Under the pieces are notes generated by a model. The model ran no database searches, was not told where the DNA came from, and saw only the letters and a program-made list of their open reading frames with translations. 9,995 bases of DNA, taken from Candidatus Omnitrophota bacterium. Lineage in GTDB: Bacteria > Omnitrophota > Gorgyraeia > Duberdicusellales > 4484-171. This document shows positions 7,192 to 9,995 of this stretch, one piece after another (within the stretch, counting starts at the first letter, position 1; each line of letters begins with the position of its first letter). The DNA is taken from assembly GCA_016939345.1 (NCBI GenBank), contig JAFGHG010000214.1:1-9995 (forward strand), read 5' to 3'. A program made the position numbers and the translations under genes.

Positions 7192-8286
7192 ATGAGAATT
7201 TTAAAGACTTTTCAACTCAAATTCAGCGGTTTTAAAACAATAGCAATCTGCCTTATACTCTTGAATTCATTAAGCCTGGCTTCTATCTTCAGCAGCCTTC
7301 ATCAGGCAGGTAAATTCACCGGCGAAGATATCCTGCTAAAGCAGATGATCTGGATTGCCTTTTCCTGGTTTATGCTGATAATATTTTCATTTATAAATTT
7401 CAGGGTTTATTTTAATTCGGCCTACATGATTTATGCCATTAATATTATATTGCTTGTTATCGTTTTATTTTTTGGAAAAAAGGTTATGGGTGCCCAAAGA
7501 TGGATTTCTATCTTTGGTTTCACTTTCCAGCCTTCCGAATTATCAAAAGCTGCAATAATAATAATTCTGGCCAGATATTTTTCACTTAACTCAAAAAGCT
7601 TTATTAAAGGATTTCTAATCCCTTTTTCTTTAGTAGTATTGAATGCTTTAGTAATAATAAAACAACCTGACCTTGGCACAGCTCTTATTTTGTTTTTTGT
7701 TTTTTTTATAATGGGTTTCTTTTCAAAGGTCAACAAACTCTATTTTATACTGACCCTTTCCTTAGGCCTTTTGACTTCGCCCTTTATCATCAATTCACTT
7801 AAATATTACCAAAAACAAAGGCTCATGGTCTTTATAAACCCGAATGCAGATCCACTTGGGGCCGGGTATACCATAATACAATCAAAAATTGCCATTGGAT
7901 CTGGCGGTGTTATCGGTCATGGTTACCTGGCCGGCACTCAGAACCAATTCAATTTTCTGCCTGAAAGACATACTGATTTTATATTTACCATAATTGCCGA
8001 AGAATGGGGCTTCTTAGGCGTAATACTGCTTTTAATGATCTACTGGTTTATTTTAAAAAAAATAATTCAACAACTCCTTAATTGCCGGGACCTCTTCGCT
8101 TTTTATTTGATTGTTGGTATAAGCGTGCTGTATTTCCTGCACGTATTTATTAATATCGGCATGACTCTTGGAATTCTCCCGGTTGTCGGCCTGCCCTTGA
8201 TTTTTTTAAGTTATGGAGGAACAAACCTTCTTATAAATTATATCCTTATGGGTATATTTTTGAACATCTGCCAAAACCAGAGATAA
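7192..8286 (+). CDS. rodA: RodA, SEDS-family peptidoglycan glycosyltransferase
   Basis: RodA is the polytopic SEDS enzyme that polymerises lipid II into glycan strands, working as a complex with PBP2. The 364-residue product has the family size and about ten hydrophobic segments. Signature regions are GAQRWISIFGFTFQPSELSK (100-119), KQPDLGTALI (157-166), and the periplasmic-loop motif LPERHTDFIF (256-265), which contains Asp262 at the position of the catalytic Asp, alongside Glu258 and His260. Near the C-terminus GILPVVGLPLIFLSYGGTNL (327-346) is also typical of RodA/FtsW. Its position directly behind mrdA in an mre operon favours RodA over FtsW. No minCD genes lie between mreD and rodA, unlike some Clostridia. 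No clear Shine-Dalgarno sequence precedes the ATG. The radical SAM gene starts 14 bases after the stop. Confidence 0.95.
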   Translation: MRILKTFQLKFSGFKTIAICLILLNSLSLASIFSSLHQAGKFTGEDILLKQMIWIAFSWFMLIIFSFINFRVYFNSAYMIYAINIILLVIVLFFGKKVMGAQRWISIFGFTFQPSELSKAAIIIILARYFSLNSKSFIKGFLIPFSLVVLNALVIIKQPDLGTALILFFVFFIMGFFSKVNKLYFILTLSLGLLTSPFIINSLKYYQKQRLMVFINPNADPLGAGYTIIQSKIAIGSGGVIGHGYLAGTQNQFNFLPERHTDFIFTIIAEEWGFLGVILLLMIYWFILKKIIQQLLNCRDLFAFYLIVGISVLYFLHVFINIGMTLGILPVVGLPLIFLSYGGTNLLINYILMGIFLNICQNQR

Positions 8287-8300
8287 GCTATCTAACCTAA

Positions 8301-9926
8301 ATGATCGATTTCCTGCAATTCCAGCGCCCTCAAAGATATATCGGAAATGAGTTTAATGTCATAAAAAAAACTCACCAAGGCAGGATCCCAGTCTGCCTTT
8401 GTTTTCCTGATCTTTATGAAATAGGTATGAGCAATCTCGGCCTTCATATTGTCTATGGCCTGTTAAATAGAAATCCTCAGATAGTCTGCGAAAGAGTTTT
8501 CATGCCCGGGCTGGATGTTGTAAGCTATCTAGAGAAAAAAAAGATAAAACTTTTTTCTCTTGAAACGCATACCTCTCTTGACCGTTTCGAGATTATAGGT
8601 TTTAACCTCGGGCATGAGCTTAATTACACTAATTTTTTGAAAATTTTAGATCTTGGAGGCATACCTGTTTATTCTAAAGACCGTGAAAAGACGATTGTCT
8701 TAGCCGGAGGAGTTATTAATCCCGAACCAATAGCGGATTTTGTTGATGTCTTCTGTCTTGGTGAATTTGAAGAAATTTCTGAAAGTTTTATAAATATAAT
8801 GAAAACTTATAATTTAAAATCTGAACGTTTAAAAGCACTGTCGGAAATCGAAGGCTTTTATGTACCTGCTTTCTATAACATAGAAAAGACCTGCAATAAA
8901 TACCGGTTTGAAAAAAAATATTCCTTTGCCCGCATCCCGCTTAAACGCCGCCATGTAAAAGACCTTGACCGGTCCTTTATGCCATTTAAATGGCTTACTC
9001 CCCACACTGAAATAACACATGATCGAATACCGGTCGAAATTGCAAGAGGATGCCCGCATAGATGCACTTTCTGCCAAGCAAGAGCTGTATATTTCCCATA
9101 CCGTGAAAGAAAAATTTCAACAATAAAAAAAGCCATCGAAGAAACATACAAATACAGCGGTTATGAAAATATGTCCTTACTGGCTCTTTCAGCCTCAGAC
9201 CATTCTAAAGTAATTGAATTAATTGAGGCTATAACCCCCTTTTTACAGGCAAGAAGGATCGGCCTCAACCTTCCTTCTCTAAGGGTAGGGCAGGCCATAT
9301 CGCTTTTGCAAAAAAAGCTTACCCAGCTCAAAAAAACCCCTCTTACTGTAGCCATTGAGGCTGCTAAAGACGATCTGCGCAGATCCTTGAACAAAAATAT
9401 AGATATTGAAGAGCTTTTCGAAGCCATTAAGATACTTAAAAGCCTTGGCACACGCAATATTAAAGTATATTTTATGTTTGGTTTCCATCAAGAAGACGAG
9501 GAGGACCTTGCTGAAATAGGAAAATTCTTAAATAAATTATACAGTCTAGGAAGAACAACTGTTAATGTGAGTATTAATTCATTCATACCAAAACCCCTTT
9601 CTCTTTGGCAGGATCTTATTATGGAGGATGTTGAACAGCTCTATCGAAAGCGCCAAATCATACTAAAAAATATACCAAAAAACAGGAATTTTAAAATTAC
9701 CTTTTCCGATCCAAAAAAAAGCATTCTAGAATCAATCTTGGCCAATGGAGACAGGACATTATCTGCTGTTCTGTTAAAAGCTTTTAAGGCTGGAATTTTT
9801 TTCGACAGCCACGGGGAAAATAAAAACTGGCATTTATGGGAACAAATTTTTGAACTAGAAAAAGTTGATTTTAAAGAACTGTTAAAATCCCGTATGGAAA
9901 ATTTTCCTTGGAGCCATATAAACTAA
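8301..9926 (+). CDS. B12-binding-type radical SAM protein of unknown function (TIGR03960-like)
   Basis: A 541-residue protein likely to be a cytosolic radical SAM enzyme. The start FQRPQRYIGNEFNVIKK (7-23) and CFPDLYEIGMSNLGL (34-48) match the opening of the TIGR03960 family. Residues of about 25-165 look like its Rossmann-type B12-binding-like domain, including AGGVINPEP (135-143) and LGEFEE (153-158). The canonical cobalamin His motif DxHxxG is not evident. The radical SAM core begins at ARGCPHRCTFC, with Cys251, Cys255 and Cys258 in CxxxCxxC to hold the [4Fe-4S] cluster that cleaves SAM, followed by LLALSASDHS (293-302) and LNKNIDIEEL (363-372). The C-terminus ends FPWSHIN, as expected for the family. 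It is somewhat shorter than many homologues. The reaction is unknown to me. It sits 14 bases behind rodA and 11 bases before a probable partner gene. In other bacteria this pair lies near rng and rplU. Confidence 0.85.
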   Translation: MIDFLQFQRPQRYIGNEFNVIKKTHQGRIPVCLCFPDLYEIGMSNLGLHIVYGLLNRNPQIVCERVFMPGLDVVSYLEKKKIKLFSLETHTSLDRFEIIGFNLGHELNYTNFLKILDLGGIPVYSKDREKTIVLAGGVINPEPIADFVDVFCLGEFEEISESFINIMKTYNLKSERLKALSEIEGFYVPAFYNIEKTCNKYRFEKKYSFARIPLKRRHVKDLDRSFMPFKWLTPHTEITHDRIPVEIARGCPHRCTFCQARAVYFPYRERKISTIKKAIEETYKYSGYENMSLLALSASDHSKVIELIEAITPFLQARRIGLNLPSLRVGQAISLLQKKLTQLKKTPLTVAIEAAKDDLRRSLNKNIDIEELFEAIKILKSLGTRNIKVYFMFGFHQEDEEDLAEIGKFLNKLYSLGRTTVNVSINSFIPKPLSLWQDLIMEDVEQLYRKRQIILKNIPKNRNFKITFSDPKKSILESILANGDRTLSAVLLKAFKAGIFFDSHGENKNWHLWEQIFELEKVDFKELLKSRMENFPWSHIN

Positions 9927-9937
9927 AAGCAAATATT

Positions 9938-9995
9938 ATGCAGGTCATAAAATATCCTAAAAAAATACTTATAAACAAAAGCGGCGACATGATCT
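9938..9995 (+). CDS. 5' end of a gene cut by the window edge, possibly the radical-SAM-linked DUF2344 (TIGR03936) protein
   Basis: An open frame starts at ATG 9938, 11 bases after the radical SAM stop, and runs off the window after 19 codons. The visible residues end in KKILINKSGDMI. The KxGDM pattern resembles the start of TIGR03936/DUF2344 proteins, in which a basic strand and KxG precede an SHLDL motif that would lie just beyond the edge. That family is typically adjacent or fused to TIGR03960 proteins. Ribonuclease G, another common neighbour, starts with a similar ILIN strand, but the ETRVA-like continuation is absent. The start has no clear Shine-Dalgarno sequence. Identity is inference from 19 residues and context. 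Confidence 0.5.
   Translation, partial: MQVIKYPKKILINKSGDMI

Overview
This is an AT-rich bacterial chromosome segment, densely coded, with every convincing gene on the + strand. It holds seven complete genes, the edge of an eighth, and one recognisable promoter. No RNA gene, mobile element, CRISPR array, attachment site or origin is visible. The gene order mreB-mreC-mreD-mrdA-rodA, followed by a B12-binding-type radical SAM gene, is a layout I associate with Clostridia and with uncultured lineages such as Omnitrophota (candidate division OP3). The divergent proteins, the long class II aldolase and the overlapping AT-rich genes make an Omnitrophota-like genome my best guess. That placement is inference, about 50 % sure.

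Positions 1-3087 are a metabolic pair: a long class II ketose-bisphosphate aldolase-family protein and dihydroxy-acid dehydratase (IlvD). They are 16 bases apart and each follows a near-consensus Shine-Dalgarno sequence. Positions 3088-3214 are the only sizeable intergenic space. It contains a degenerate second copy of the ilvD 3' end and then a very good sigma70-type promoter: an A/T-rich upstream tract, TTGACA, a 17-base spacer, and an extended -10 of TGC plus TATCAT. The predicted transcript starts on or one base before the preferred mreB ATG, so mreB mRNA is probably leaderless.

Positions 3215-8286 are the rod-shape (elongasome) operon. MreB is the actin-like filament, MreC and MreD are membrane scaffold proteins, PBP2 (mrdA) is the transpeptidase and RodA is the SEDS glycosyltransferase that polymerises lipid II. 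The first four genes overlap by 17, 4 and 20 bases and rodA follows after 13 bases, so a single transcript is likely. None of these genes has a strong Shine-Dalgarno sequence.

Positions 8301-9926 encode a radical SAM protein of the uncharacterised family usually called TIGR03960. A new reading frame opens at 9938 and runs off the window; its first 19 residues fit the start of the usual partner (TIGR03936/DUF2344, radical-SAM-linked protein), though ribonuclease G cannot be excluded. The window is mostly conserved core machinery. The points worth a second look are the leaderless mreB promoter, the ilvD tail repeat, the aldolase active-site changes, and the radical SAM pair of unknown function attached to the cell-wall operon.
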